DNA of 62,694 nt. It comes from SIG450 sp045658425. Its GTDB lineage: Bacteria; Bacillota; Clostridia; UMGS1840; HGM11507. A program made the position numbers and the translations under genes. Every line of letters begins with the position of its first letter. The stretch's first letter is position 1. This document shows, piece by piece, positions 24,037 to 32,001 of the stretch. The stretch spans positions 1 to 62,694 of the forward strand of contig JAZOVB010000109.1 of NCBI GenBank assembly GCA_045658425.1, written 5' to 3'. The notes beneath the pieces are model-generated. The model did not search any database, was not told the DNA's origin, and saw only the letters and a program-made list of their open reading frames with translations.

Positions 24037-25098
24037 ATGGCTAAAAAATCAAAAAGGCAAAGAAAATTGGAAAAAGAAAGAGAACTTAAAAAATCGATTG
24101 TAACAAAAAAACAACGGCGTGCTTATACCAAACATAAGAAGAAAATATGTGGACATTATTCATTGAATATTGAGAGTGGATATTTTGATACTTATTTAAC
24201 TAAGAACAAAGACGGCACTTATAAATGTTCGGGTTGCGGAAAAATATTTAACAATGAACAGGTGGAGCGAATAGAATCCTTATGCGAATATCTTACAACT
24301 CCTGGAACTAAAACAACAGAAGAGGTCGCAAAACTTCTCACATCTAATATTATGCCAAATGTATATTATTATATAGCACCGGACAAAACGGAGTTGTGCG
24401 AAATAATTGAACAGGATCCGGAAATATTAGTAAGGAATTATGAAAATAACAGAATGAAAACAAAAGATGAGACTCTTGAATATTTAGAATTGCTGATCAA
24501 AAAAGCTGGAAATGAAATACTGTGTGCAAAAGATGCAACAAAGATTTTTGGAGAACCTCAAATTACGCTTTTTGAATTTCCCTCTTATATTTGGTGCAGT
24601 TACGACTATTATCCGTACTATCAACCAGAGGAATTGATTGAACTGCTTAAAAACAGTGAAAATGCGGATGATGCATATAAGAAAATAGGAAGAATGCTGT
24701 CGTTATCCAATTTAACTCATGGAATTACGAAAAAACTTACAGACTATCGTATAGCAGATTTAGAAGAACGACATGATGAATGTGAAGAGAATAAAAAGAG
24801 CATCTTTGATGAGGATCGAAAACGTTCATCTACTTTAATGCCAATATTTGAAAACATCTTTTTCAGAGAAGATCTTTTTGAATATTTGCTTCAAAAAGGT
24901 TTTGATAACAAAGGCGCCCATGCACTGATGAACGAAGTGGGCCAAGAAGAATATAATCCACACTACAAGATATTTTATAAACGTTTTTTCTCGCGTTCCG
25001 AAAAATTGGATCGTGAATTTTATGAGTGGGCTGAAAAGGTAAGATATCTTCCAAGCAGAAAACTTATTTTTGAAATTTTTGATCAGCAAAATACATAA
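24037..25098 (+). CDS. Lysine-rich zinc-finger protein, unknown function
   Basis: 353 residues. The first 35 are strongly basic (KKSKRQRKLEKERELKKS...), suggesting nucleic-acid or ribosome contact. CGHYSLN followed by YKCSGCGKIFNNEQ gives a probable zinc finger at about residues 38-80. The rest is helical. The segment LFEYLLQKGFDNKGAHALMN with EKVRYLPSRKLIFEIF near the end weakly recalls the C-terminal region of PolC-type DNA polymerase III. That is a resemblance, not an assignment. AGGAGG 8 bases before the ATG at 24037 sets the start. It is 42 bases downstream of the VWA gene and probably in the same transcript. Confidence 0.55.
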   Translation: MAKKSKRQRKLEKERELKKSIVTKKQRRAYTKHKKKICGHYSLNIESGYFDTYLTKNKDGTYKCSGCGKIFNNEQVERIESLCEYLTTPGTKTTEEVAKLLTSNIMPNVYYYIAPDKTELCEIIEQDPEILVRNYENNRMKTKDETLEYLELLIKKAGNEILCAKDATKIFGEPQITLFEFPSYIWCSYDYYPYYQPEELIELLKNSENADDAYKKIGRMLSLSNLTHGITKKLTDYRIADLEERHDECEENKKSIFDEDRKRSSTLMPIFENIFFREDLFEYLLQKGFDNKGAHALMNEVGQEEYNPHYKIFYKRFFSRSEKLDREFYEWAEKVRYLPSRKLIFEIFDQQNT

Positions 25099-25122
25099 AA
25101 ACATTGCTATGGAGGAAATAGC

Positions 25123-25227
25123 ATGAGTAACAAAACGATAATAAATCCAATTTGTATATCTAATACCACGGTTGTCAATTGTGAAATTGGAAACTGTGGA
25201 TATGTCGCGCGGGACACCATTCGATGA
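25123..25227 (+). CDS. 34-residue Cys-containing small ORF
   Basis: GGAGG seven bases before the ATG makes translation likely. The product starts MSNKTIINPICISNTTVV and has three Cys (11, 20, 25). It may be a genuine small protein. It may also be the 5' part of a slightly longer gene, because a coding-like stretch continues in another frame from about 25196. Confidence 0.4.
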   Translation: MSNKTIINPICISNTTVVNCEIGNCGYVARDTIR

Positions 25228-25321
25228 GTCTATAGACTCGGCAGGCAATATGCCCTAAGGGGCAGTGAAAATTACCGATACAGCCGGTAGTTATACAACA
25301 AAAAAGACTATCAAGCGATAG
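25196..25321 (+). pseudogene. Frameshifted coding-like remnant with one nonsense codon
   Basis: In the frame of GTG 25196 the DNA reads VDMSRGTPFDESIDSAGNMP, then TAA at 25256-25258, then GAVKITDTAGSYTTKKTIKR and a stop. It looks like the C-terminal part of a short protein whose start is the 34-residue ORF and which has been broken by a frameshift and a stop (TAA perhaps from GAA). The same segment is rich in short palindromes (GAGTCTATAGACTC, GGCAATATGCC), so it could instead be a structured RNA. Confidence 0.35.
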
Positions 25322-25329
25322 TCTTTTTT
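25300..25329 (+). terminator. Strong intrinsic terminator
   Basis: AAAAAAGACTATC at 25300-25312, loop AAGC, and GATAGTCTTTTTT at 25317-25329. It closes the transcript that runs from the MoxR-VWA block. Confidence 0.9.
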
Positions 25330-25522
25330 GTTTGTACGCATTGTGCATACGGGTGGCGGAGAACAAAGAATTTATAAAAATATACTTTTGAGGACACAAG
25401 TATAGAATGATTGCAAATCTGCCGGGAAAGCAAGTTTTCTCGAGAGTTTATCTGTATAATGAGCTTTTAGTTAATATCAAAAATCGTTTGAAAACACAAT
25501 CAATTTAGGTTGTGTTTTTTGC
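25330..25522 (+). ncRNA. Candidate non-coding RNA between two terminators
   Basis: This 190-base interval carries no plausible gene. It lies between the terminator at 25300-25329 and a second one: AACACAATC at 25493-25501 pairs with GGTTGTGTT at 25508-25516, followed by TTTT. Its sequence is less AT-biased than other gaps (GCATACGGGTGGCGGAGAAC near 25347, CTGCCGGGAAAGC near 25421). A terminator without a gene in front of it suggests a short RNA or a leader of the DUF6100 gene at 25558. No known RNA family was recognised. Confidence 0.3.
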
Positions 25523-25557
25523 TTTTAAAAAATGAGTAATAAAAGGAGACGAATAAA

Positions 25558-26244
25558 ATGACTTGTAGAAGAATTGATACTACTAAATTAAAACCTGAAA
25601 TGAATATGGATTTTGAACAAATTCAAAGTGATTTGGCAAAATTCAAAAACCACACATCGATTCCGCAAGATGATGTAATTACACTTTTGAATTATATCAA
25701 CAAATTTGAAAGACTGATAGTTGATGAAAGTTATCAGGAACTTGAATACAGTGCAGAGTGTTTTATATCTAATCTTCGTGACATTTTGGCAAATGTAAAA
25801 CAAGTGCCAAGAAAAAGCACACTTATTAAATGTGCAGAACATATGGGTATAAAAGTACAAAAAACGAACGGAGTTCTGGAAGTAACCTTGCCTATGATTT
25901 TACCCAAGAAATCAAAAACAAAAGCGGACTATTTATTTGACCCGATATTTTATGCAATGGAAAGTTTCTCGAAAACCGAATCGCTTTTTATAAAACAAAA
26001 GGCAATGATGTGCATCGAATTTATCTACGATAAAAACAATAAAAATATTTCGCGTGGCGATCACGACAACAAGGAAGTCAAACAGGTAATTGATGCAATT
26101 GCTCCCTTTGTTGTCAGGGATGACAGGGATGATTATTTAAGCCTTTGTCAGATTTCGTCTGAAGGAGATTATAACCATACAAAGGTCTATGTTATGCCTG
26201 AAAAAAACTTTGCAGAATTCTTTTCAAAGCATTTAAAGCCCTAA
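25558..26244 (+). CDS. DUF6100-like protein of integrative elements
   Basis: 228 residues. The N-terminal ~85 are helical. From about residue 90, STLIKCAEHMGIKVQ and GVLEVTLPMILPKKSK follow the pattern I associate with DUF6100 on clostridial integrative elements. The C-terminal part has RGDHDNKEVKQVIDAIAPFV then RDDRDDY. This acidic DxDN...D...DD spacing resembles the metal site of RusA-type Holliday junction resolvases; a similar fold is possible but unproven. AAAGGAGACG precedes the ATG. It heads the element's replication-gene group. Confidence 0.6.
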   Translation: MTCRRIDTTKLKPEMNMDFEQIQSDLAKFKNHTSIPQDDVITLLNYINKFERLIVDESYQELEYSAECFISNLRDILANVKQVPRKSTLIKCAEHMGIKVQKTNGVLEVTLPMILPKKSKTKADYLFDPIFYAMESFSKTESLFIKQKAMMCIEFIYDKNNKNISRGDHDNKEVKQVIDAIAPFVVRDDRDDYLSLCQISSEGDYNHTKVYVMPEKNFAEFFSKHLKP

Positions 26245-26263
26245 AATGTCGCCAAAAAACGTA

Positions 26264-26358
26264 TCACAAAACGGCGTTTTTAAACAATAATTTTGTGACA
26301 TGGGAAAAAGTCCGTTAAATCGGGGTTTTCAAGGTCTTTTCTTTAAGAAAAAAAGACC
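26264..26358. repeat. Inverted repeats upstream of the replication genes
   Basis: TCACAAAA at 26264-26271 is complementary to TTTTGTGA at 26291-26298. AAAACGGCGTTTT lies inside, and a second hairpin pairs GGTCTTTT at 26333-26340 with AAAAGACC at 26351-26358. They lie just before the winged-helix replication gene, where an origin or operator would be expected. Confidence 0.35.
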
Positions 26359-26408
26359 ATAAGTAAGAAGATAGGATGAAAATAAAGCAAAAAGGAGTGA
26401 ATACATAT

Positions 26409-27545
26409 ATGATTAAAAAGCACACAATTGAATATAAAATTGTAAGCATAATAGGATTAGCAGGAGAGATACAGACTGAAGAAATATATAAATTAAAATA
26501 TGGAAAAGAATATATAAGAAAAACAATAAGTAAGTTAATAACAAAGAAATGTATTAAAGTATATAAGTTTGATAATAAGAAATATTTAAGATTAACAATA
26601 GCTTGTAAAAAATACTTATTGGAAAATTATCCTGAAAGATTTGAAACCATGTTTAAAGGTGCAGTCAGAACTAACAAAATACGAAACGAAGAACACAGAC
26701 GGAAAAGGTATCATAGACTTGGTGAACTGTTAATTCTTTTAGATCTCGCAGACATAAAAATATTCTCTGATGAAAAAACTCTTTGGGAAAAGACTCATGG
26801 ATTTACCAAGGCAGACGACACAGACTTTACAGACTATTCATCGGATAAAAAGACTGCGGAATTTTATACAACTATGGAATTAAAATCATTTGGACTTTTG
26901 GGAAATGCAAGAACATCAAGAGCGATGGGAATTATATATTCACATCCTGATATTTTTGCAATATACTACTTTACCGATGAATTTCCAAGACTAGAGTATA
27001 AAACTGAGCATAGTTTTTGTTTTGGCGTGGGTTTAGATATTCATATGCATTTGAGACATGATTACGACGCTCGTTCAAAAATAATTTTTATAGGAGATAG
27101 CATGAAGATTTTCAATAGTATTTTACGGGATAAAAGAAAGTCCACAGAGAAAATCCTTAAAATGAATGATTATAATGATCCTGTTATGTTCCTTGATAAA
27201 TCACATCTTGGCTCAAGGCAACTTAAGTATTTCATTAACGAGAAAGCCCGAAAAGAAATGAATGAGTTTGCTTATGATTATTTTGGTGCCGAGACTTCAG
27301 GATGGCATATAGGCAGAATTCCATACACAAATACTGTGGTCAGAGATTGCACCCTATGCAATCCAAGAGATATTTCTTATGTTAAACATGTCAGTAAAGG
27401 AGATGCTATTGAGACTAAAGCAGTAAATGTAATGTGCTTTGATTTTCAATATGAAAGCATAAGGAAATTTATTGGCTATTCTGATAATGTTACATATTAC
27501 ACATACGATTCAGAAAAGGTATTAGGAACGGAGGATACGAGATGA
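26409..27545 (+). CDS. Winged-helix protein of integrative-element replication modules
   Basis: 378 residues. The N-terminal winged helix (HTIEYKIVSIIGLAGEIQTE, then YIRKTISKLITKKCIKVY) is followed by KYLRLTIACKKYLLENYPER. A mixed α/β part follows with ARTSRAMGIIYSHPDIFAIY and SKIIFIGDSMKIFNSI. The layout recalls replication-relaxation-type proteins and unnamed proteins located just upstream of RepA-like genes on clostridial elements. GGAG lies 11 bases before the ATG at 26409. Its stop overlaps the next start (ATGA), so it is translationally coupled to the initiator-like gene. The exact function is not known. Confidence 0.5.
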   Translation: MIKKHTIEYKIVSIIGLAGEIQTEEIYKLKYGKEYIRKTISKLITKKCIKVYKFDNKKYLRLTIACKKYLLENYPERFETMFKGAVRTNKIRNEEHRRKRYHRLGELLILLDLADIKIFSDEKTLWEKTHGFTKADDTDFTDYSSDKKTAEFYTTMELKSFGLLGNARTSRAMGIIYSHPDIFAIYYFTDEFPRLEYKTEHSFCFGVGLDIHMHLRHDYDARSKIIFIGDSMKIFNSILRDKRKSTEKILKMNDYNDPVMFLDKSHLGSRQLKYFINEKARKEMNEFAYDYFGAETSGWHIGRIPYTNTVVRDCTLCNPRDISYVKHVSKGDAIETKAVNVMCFDFQYESIRKFIGYSDNVTYYTYDSEKVLGTEDTR

Positions 27546-28396
27546 AAAAATATACAACCAAAAAAGAAAAAGGATTTGTGCAGATACCAAATAGCATTCT
27601 GTCAGATCCTAACATAAGTTTTAAAGCTAAAAGTGTGCTTGCGATTATGTTATCACTTCCTGATAACTGGGATTTCAGTGTAGAAGGAATTAATGATAAG
27701 TGCAAAGAGGGAAAGGATTGTATTGGTAAAGCGATAAATGAACTTATAGATGCCGGCTATGTTAAAAGAACAAAAATTCGTGGAGATGATGGCAGAATAA
27801 CAAAATGGGACTACGAAGTTTTTGAAAATCCATATCAGGATAATCCTGATATAGAAAAACTGGAAGAGGAAATTCCAGTTCTAAAAAGCTCAGTTCTGGA
27901 TAATCAATCAGAAGATATTCCTAACGAGGAAAACGAGGATACATATAATACTATAATAAACAAAAAAGAAAATAATAATATATATAAACAAACACAATCT
28001 TATCCTATCATATCTAATCTTAAAAAAAGTATAAATAAATTCGAACTTGAAAAATATCATCAAATTATAAAAAATAATATTGATTATGATATTTTGATAA
28101 AAAATAACACCTCTCACAAGAAAATGATAGATGAAATTATAGAAATTATGGTTGAAACAATTTGTTCATCTAAAGATATTCTGGTAATTTCGGGAGAGCA
28201 TTACAACCAGAACTGTGTGAAAGAAAAATTCTTAAAAATTAATAGCAGTCATATGGAGTACATTATAGAATCCCTAAACAAAAATACAACAAAAATCGGT
28301 AATATAAAACAATACATACTTGCTACTGTTTTCAATGCTTCAAGTACAATTGACAGTTTTTATACAACTCTTGCAAGTCGTGATATATTTAATTAA
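27542..28396 (+). CDS. RepA-like replication initiator (HTH_36 N-terminus, DUF6017 C-terminus)
   Basis: 284 residues. Residues about 10-95 are the winged helix typical of plasmid and integrative-element initiators: KGFVQIPNSILSDPNISFKA, KSVLAIMLSLPDNWDFSVEG, AINELIDAGYVKR. A low-complexity acidic and Asn-rich linker follows at about 100-165. The C-terminal domain at about 170-284 fits DUF6017: YHQIIKNNIDYDIL, IDEIIEIMVETICS, NIKQYILATVFNAS. This pair of domains is common in initiator-like proteins of Firmicutes conjugative elements. The start overlaps the previous stop by four bases. It suggests the element replicates autonomously after excision. Confidence 0.8.
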   Translation: MKKYTTKKEKGFVQIPNSILSDPNISFKAKSVLAIMLSLPDNWDFSVEGINDKCKEGKDCIGKAINELIDAGYVKRTKIRGDDGRITKWDYEVFENPYQDNPDIEKLEEEIPVLKSSVLDNQSEDIPNEENEDTYNTIINKKENNNIYKQTQSYPIISNLKKSINKFELEKYHQIIKNNIDYDILIKNNTSHKKMIDEIIEIMVETICSSKDILVISGEHYNQNCVKEKFLKINSSHMEYIIESLNKNTTKIGNIKQYILATVFNASSTIDSFYTTLASRDIFN

Positions 28397-28476
28397 ATTA
28401 TCATACTTGATAGATTATGTGTTTTTTTGATATCATAATTATGCAAGTAAGATAAATTAAAATAAGAGGTGTTATT

Positions 28477-28779
28477 ATGAAAATAACCGGAAATGAAAAT
28501 GAATAATCCATTATCAAAGAACTTGGAGCAAGAATCAAACAATACCGTATATCATTAAACATTACTCAAAAAGAATTTGCGGTAAAATGTGGACTGTCAT
28601 CGAGTGCAGTGGTTCGTATTGAAAATGGTGAAGATTCAATATTTTCTAATTATATTAAAATATTAAATGGGTTGGGATTGATACAGAATATGGATATATT
28701 AATTCCTGAGATGCAGCCTAACTTTAAGGATATATTTGAAAAAATCCCTGCTCTATCAATAAATGGAGCAGGGAATTAA
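28477..28779 (+). pseudogene. HipB-like XRE antitoxin gene with an early stop codon
   Basis: The ATG at 28477, after AGAGGTG, reads MKITGNENE, then TAA at 28504-28506. The same frame then continues for 90 residues as SIIKELGARIKQYRISLNIT, QKEFAVKCGLSSSAVVRIEN and so on to the stop at 28777. That is a complete HTH_XRE protein of the type that precedes hipA genes; the stop could come from one base change (GAA or AAA to TAA). No hipA follows. No other plausible start exists before the HTH, so it is probably dead unless read through. It marks the end of the mobile region. Confidence 0.7.
28739..28774 (-). terminator. Terminator for the minus-strand sugar-oxidation operon
   Basis: TCCCTGCTC at 28745-28753 pairs with GAGCAGGGA at 28766-28774. 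Read on the minus strand the stem is followed by TTTTTT. It lies about 95 bases past the end of the hydroxyacid dehydrogenase gene and within the 3' end of the XRE remnant. Confidence 0.7.
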
Positions 28780-28868
28780 CTATAAAAAAGATAATATTGA
28801 TGTAAATACTATATCGTAGGAAAACTGATTCCTGAGAAAAACTCACATTGCCATAAAGTTTTTTTGAT

Positions 28869-29861
28869 TTATGCTAATTTGTCCAGATTGTCTAAATTAA
28901 CTTTTGCTTTTAAGTTTTCACCTCGATTAAATCTTTCAAGTTCTTCACATACATGAAGAGCAATTCTTTTTAGACCATTTGTAACAGTTCCTGCAATATG
29001 AGGTGTTAAAACTACATTGTCTAAATACCTTAATTCATTATCAATTGCTGGAGGTTCTGGTTCTGTAACATCTAAACAAGCATAAATTCTTCTTTTTGTA
29101 AGTTCAGCTATTAAATCTTTTTCATTGATAACTGAGCCTCTTGATGTATTTATAAGAACTGCTCCATCTTTTAAAAGTTTAAGATTATCTTTATTTAACA
29201 TATTATCCGTTGCTGGAATTGAAGGTGCATGAACAGATACTACATCTGATTGAGACATTAATTCATCAAGCTCAACTTTTGTTGCACCTAATTCATCAAC
29301 TTGCTCTTTGGTTAAAAAAGGATCGTATAAAAGAACATCAACATGGAAGTTTTTAAGAAGCTTTATCATATGTCTTCCAACAAATCCTCCACTTATAACA
29401 CCCACTTTAATATCATAAAAATCTTTAACTAAGATATTAACGTTTTCTCTCCATAGTCCTTTGCTGGTTCTTTTATCAAGCTGATAGAAGCCTTTGCATG
29501 CAGAAATTGCAAAGGCTAAAGCTGTTTCTGCAACGCCTTCGCCAATAGCACATGCTGAATTAGATACAGGGATTTTTTTTGCAATAAATTCATCAGACAT
29601 TATAGTCTTTATTGAGCCTGCTGCATGGAGCACAAGTTTGAGGTTTGGACATAAATCTAAGATTTCTTGTGAAATTTTAGGAGATCCCCAAGAAGTTATA
29701 ATAACTTCACTTCCTTTTACAAATGAATTGACATAATCGTTATCAGAAAAGTCGTCTTTATCATAAATTAAGAGGTCTCCTTGTTTTCTTAATCTTTCAT
29801 AATATTTTTCACCGAATACGGTTTCTCTCGAACTTTTATCAACTAAAACTGTAATTTTCAT
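28869..29861 (-). CDS. D-2-hydroxyacid dehydrogenase family protein
   Basis: 330 residues from the ATG at 29861, with AAGGA upstream; the open frame extends 49 codons further but into the upstream gene. The NAD-binding Rossmann segment is GVISGGFVGRHMIKLL. The catalytic set is Arg in NTSRGSVINE, Glu in VTEPEPP and His in LTPHIAG. It should reduce a 2-oxo acid or oxidise a D-2-hydroxyacid, in the cytosol. It lies 13 bases after a Gfo/Idh/MocA gene, which it probably follows in one transcript. It is a distant relative of the gene at 33533. Confidence 0.9.
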   Translation of the reverse strand: MKITVLVDKSSRETVFGEKYYERLRKQGDLLIYDKDDFSDNDYVNSFVKGSEVIITSWGSPKISQEILDLCPNLKLVLHAAGSIKTIMSDEFIAKKIPVSNSACAIGEGVAETALAFAISACKGFYQLDKRTSKGLWRENVNILVKDFYDIKVGVISGGFVGRHMIKLLKNFHVDVLLYDPFLTKEQVDELGATKVELDELMSQSDVVSVHAPSIPATDNMLNKDNLKLLKDGAVLINTSRGSVINEKDLIAELTKRRIYACLDVTEPEPPAIDNELRYLDNVVLTPHIAGTVTNGLKRIALHVCEELERFNRGENLKAKVNLDNLDKLA

Positions 29862-29874
29862 AATTATCCCATCC

Positions 29875-30819
29875 TTAATCTTTATATAACACGGAAGCGT
29901 TTTTTGAATAGTCTTCTTCAAATTTATTTCCGTCAAATTTTGCATCTTCAGGCAAATCCTCAATACTAATAACTTTTCCGTTTTCTTTATCTCTTGATAT
30001 TTGACCACAAAGCATTGCTTCTGTGCAATTTAAAATCATTTCGACTTCTGCAATTTCACTTTTTTTGCCCATATATTCTTTATAAATTTCTCTGATTAAA
30101 CTTACATAGATATTTCTTGTATTAATATTTATATTAAATGTTCCCTTTGTAGTTGTAACAACAATGTGGAATGGTTGCCATGTATTTGAAGCTATAGTAT
30201 ATGTACCAAGCACTCCATTTTCAAATTGGCATGTATATATTTCCAATGGAATACCATTTATTTCTGTTTTTGAAACGAATTTATTATTTATAATTTTCGA
30301 ATTTACAAGCCCAGAAAATGCTTCGACAATATGAATTGAATAATTAAATTCATCCATACAACTTGTTCCGAAAACAGAAATAATTTCTCCTCTTTCCTCA
30401 ATCGGTTTTGCGAGAAACTCACGTATTTCATCTGCATATCTTACTGAAGATGAACCGATAATCTTTGCGCCGCTTTTTACTAATTCTCTTATTTTTTTAA
30501 CATCTTTCACTGAACCTACGAGTGGTTTATCGATAAATACGGGTTTACCTTTTTCAATAAATGGCATAGCCTCTTCTATATGTTTATCCCAGTTGCAGGA
30601 CTGAACAAATCCAATATCAACTTTGTCAACCATTTCTTCTATAGAATCTGTTTTGCCTTCAAGATTAAATTTTTTAACAAACCAATCTTCCTCATCTGCT
30701 TTGCGGAAACCTTTATTGCATAGATAGTGATATTTTATATCCATACAATATTTTTCCATTTCAAATGCCCAGGAATGAGGATGGCTTACATCAATGTTAA
30801 CTAATCCTACTTTTACCAT
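29875..30819 (-). CDS. Gfo/Idh/MocA family oxidoreductase, divergent
   Basis: 314 residues from the ATG at 30819, with AAAGGTG upstream. It has the Gfo/Idh/MocA two-domain layout with the catalytic-type Lys in FIDKPLVGS. The nucleotide loop, normally GxGxxG, is here GLVNIDVSHPHSW, an atypical form seen in a side branch of the family. The C-terminal β-sheet part has GVLGTYTIASNTWQPFHIVV. Likely an NAD(P)-dependent dehydrogenase of a sugar or sugar acid. A possible promoter with TATAAT (minus strand, 30874-30879) lies upstream. Confidence 0.85.
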   Translation of the reverse strand: MVKVGLVNIDVSHPHSWAFEMEKYCMDIKYHYLCNKGFRKADEEDWFVKKFNLEGKTDSIEEMVDKVDIGFVQSCNWDKHIEEAMPFIEKGKPVFIDKPLVGSVKDVKKIRELVKSGAKIIGSSSVRYADEIREFLAKPIEERGEIISVFGTSCMDEFNYSIHIVEAFSGLVNSKIINNKFVSKTEINGIPLEIYTCQFENGVLGTYTIASNTWQPFHIVVTTTKGTFNININTRNIYVSLIREIYKEYMGKKSEIAEVEMILNCTEAMLCGQISRDKENGKVISIEDLPEDAKFDGNKFEEDYSKNASVLYKD

Positions 30820-30967
30820 AGAAATCACCTTTCTTCAGAGAATATTTTATTTTGTTAGTTTATATTTTGCTACATTATATCACTTGAACACAGTAATGTA
30901 TTTGGTTTTTTTAATTTTTTTGTTGTACATTCTTCGCTTTTATCTTGCTGAAATATCAATGTTTATA

Positions 30968-31996
30968 TTAATACAATAAAATCTTTTTACCAGTATTACT
31001 TGATTCGTAAGCTGCAAGTATAATATCAACAGGTTTTTTACCTTCATAAACATTAACCATTGGTTCTCTTTTTTCTTTTATAGCATCTATCAAGTCTTTA
31101 ATTTGTCGCTTATGGTTCTCAATATCAAATCCTGCAGGATTTCTAAAACTATCCTGATTACCTTTTGGTATATCCTTTTCGTCTAATTGCTTGCCGTCAA
31201 CATCCCAGCGAACAATTACATCTTCTTTTAAAACTATTGTTCCTCTTGTTCCGCTTATTTCAATTACTCTTGGATATCCTGGCTCAACCGATGTTGTTCC
31301 CTGAATAGTACCTATAGCACCACTTGCATATTCAACAATTAAGTTAGCAGTATCTTCTACCTCTATATCTCTTGTCAGAGTTTTACACACGCCGGACACA
31401 GACACAACAGGGCCAACAAGATATTGTAATACATCAATTCCATGAATCCCCTGATTCATAAGAGCACCACCACCGTCCATTTCCCATGTGCCACGCCATC
31501 CTGCCGAAGCATAGTATTCAGGCGAACGATAGTATTTCATATAAACATCGCCGAGTATGATTCTTCCAAGCTCACCATTCTGAATGGCTTCTCGCACTCT
31601 TTGTATAGATTTTGTAAATCTTAATTGAGAAATTACAGCACCTTTAACTTTGTTTTTTTCTACAGCATCTATCATCTCAAGGACTTGTTTTTTAGTTATT
31701 GCCATAGGCTTTTCAACAATAAAATGCTTGCCTGCATTAGCAGCTTTTATTGCAAGAGGGGCGTGAAGACCGCTTGGAGTACATATACATACTATATCTA
31801 TTTCTTCACAGAAAAGCATTTCTTCAAGTGTTTTGAACGCTTTACAATTTCTTTCCTTAGCAAATTTATCGGCACTTTCAAATCTTGAATCATAAGCACC
31901 TATGATTTTTGCGTCTTCTATTTGTTCTATTGAATCTGCATGCCATTTGGAAATAACACCACAACCTATAATTCCAAAACCAAAAATTTTACTCAT
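30968..31996 (-). CDS. Gfo/Idh/MocA family oxidoreductase
   Basis: 342 residues. The Rossmann motif is FGIIGCGVISKWHADSI (GxGxxS). The catalytic Lys lies in VEKPMA, and the second motif region is GGGALMNQGIHGIDVLQYL. GAGGTG lies seven bases before the ATG at 31996. The ATG is 5 bases after the stop of the enolase-superfamily gene, so the two form an operon. Family members oxidise or reduce sugars, inositols or sugar acids using NAD(P). Given its neighbours, a uronate- or hexosamine-derived substrate is plausible. Confidence 0.93.
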   Translation of the reverse strand: MSKIFGFGIIGCGVISKWHADSIEQIEDAKIIGAYDSRFESADKFAKERNCKAFKTLEEMLFCEEIDIVCICTPSGLHAPLAIKAANAGKHFIVEKPMAITKKQVLEMIDAVEKNKVKGAVISQLRFTKSIQRVREAIQNGELGRIILGDVYMKYYRSPEYYASAGWRGTWEMDGGGALMNQGIHGIDVLQYLVGPVVSVSGVCKTLTRDIEVEDTANLIVEYASGAIGTIQGTTSVEPGYPRVIEISGTRGTIVLKEDVIVRWDVDGKQLDEKDIPKGNQDSFRNPAGFDIENHKRQIKDLIDAIKEKREPMVNVYEGKKPVDIILAAYESSNTGKKILLY

Positions 31997-32001
31997 ATTT
32001 T

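Noticed and set aside
25200..25330. A known riboswitch or group II intron fragment
   Set aside because: Short palindromes are present but no recognised family core was seen, and a frame in the same segment looks like degraded coding sequence.
25175..25399. 74-codon minus-strand frame across the structured segment
   Set aside because: It runs antisense through a strong plus-strand terminator and has no ribosome site; the plus-strand frames read better.
26253..26281. Terminator after the DUF6100-like gene
   Set aside because: The AAAAACG/CGTTTTT pairing is short and has a poor tail. The surrounding inverted repeats fit an operator or origin region better, so only these were listed.
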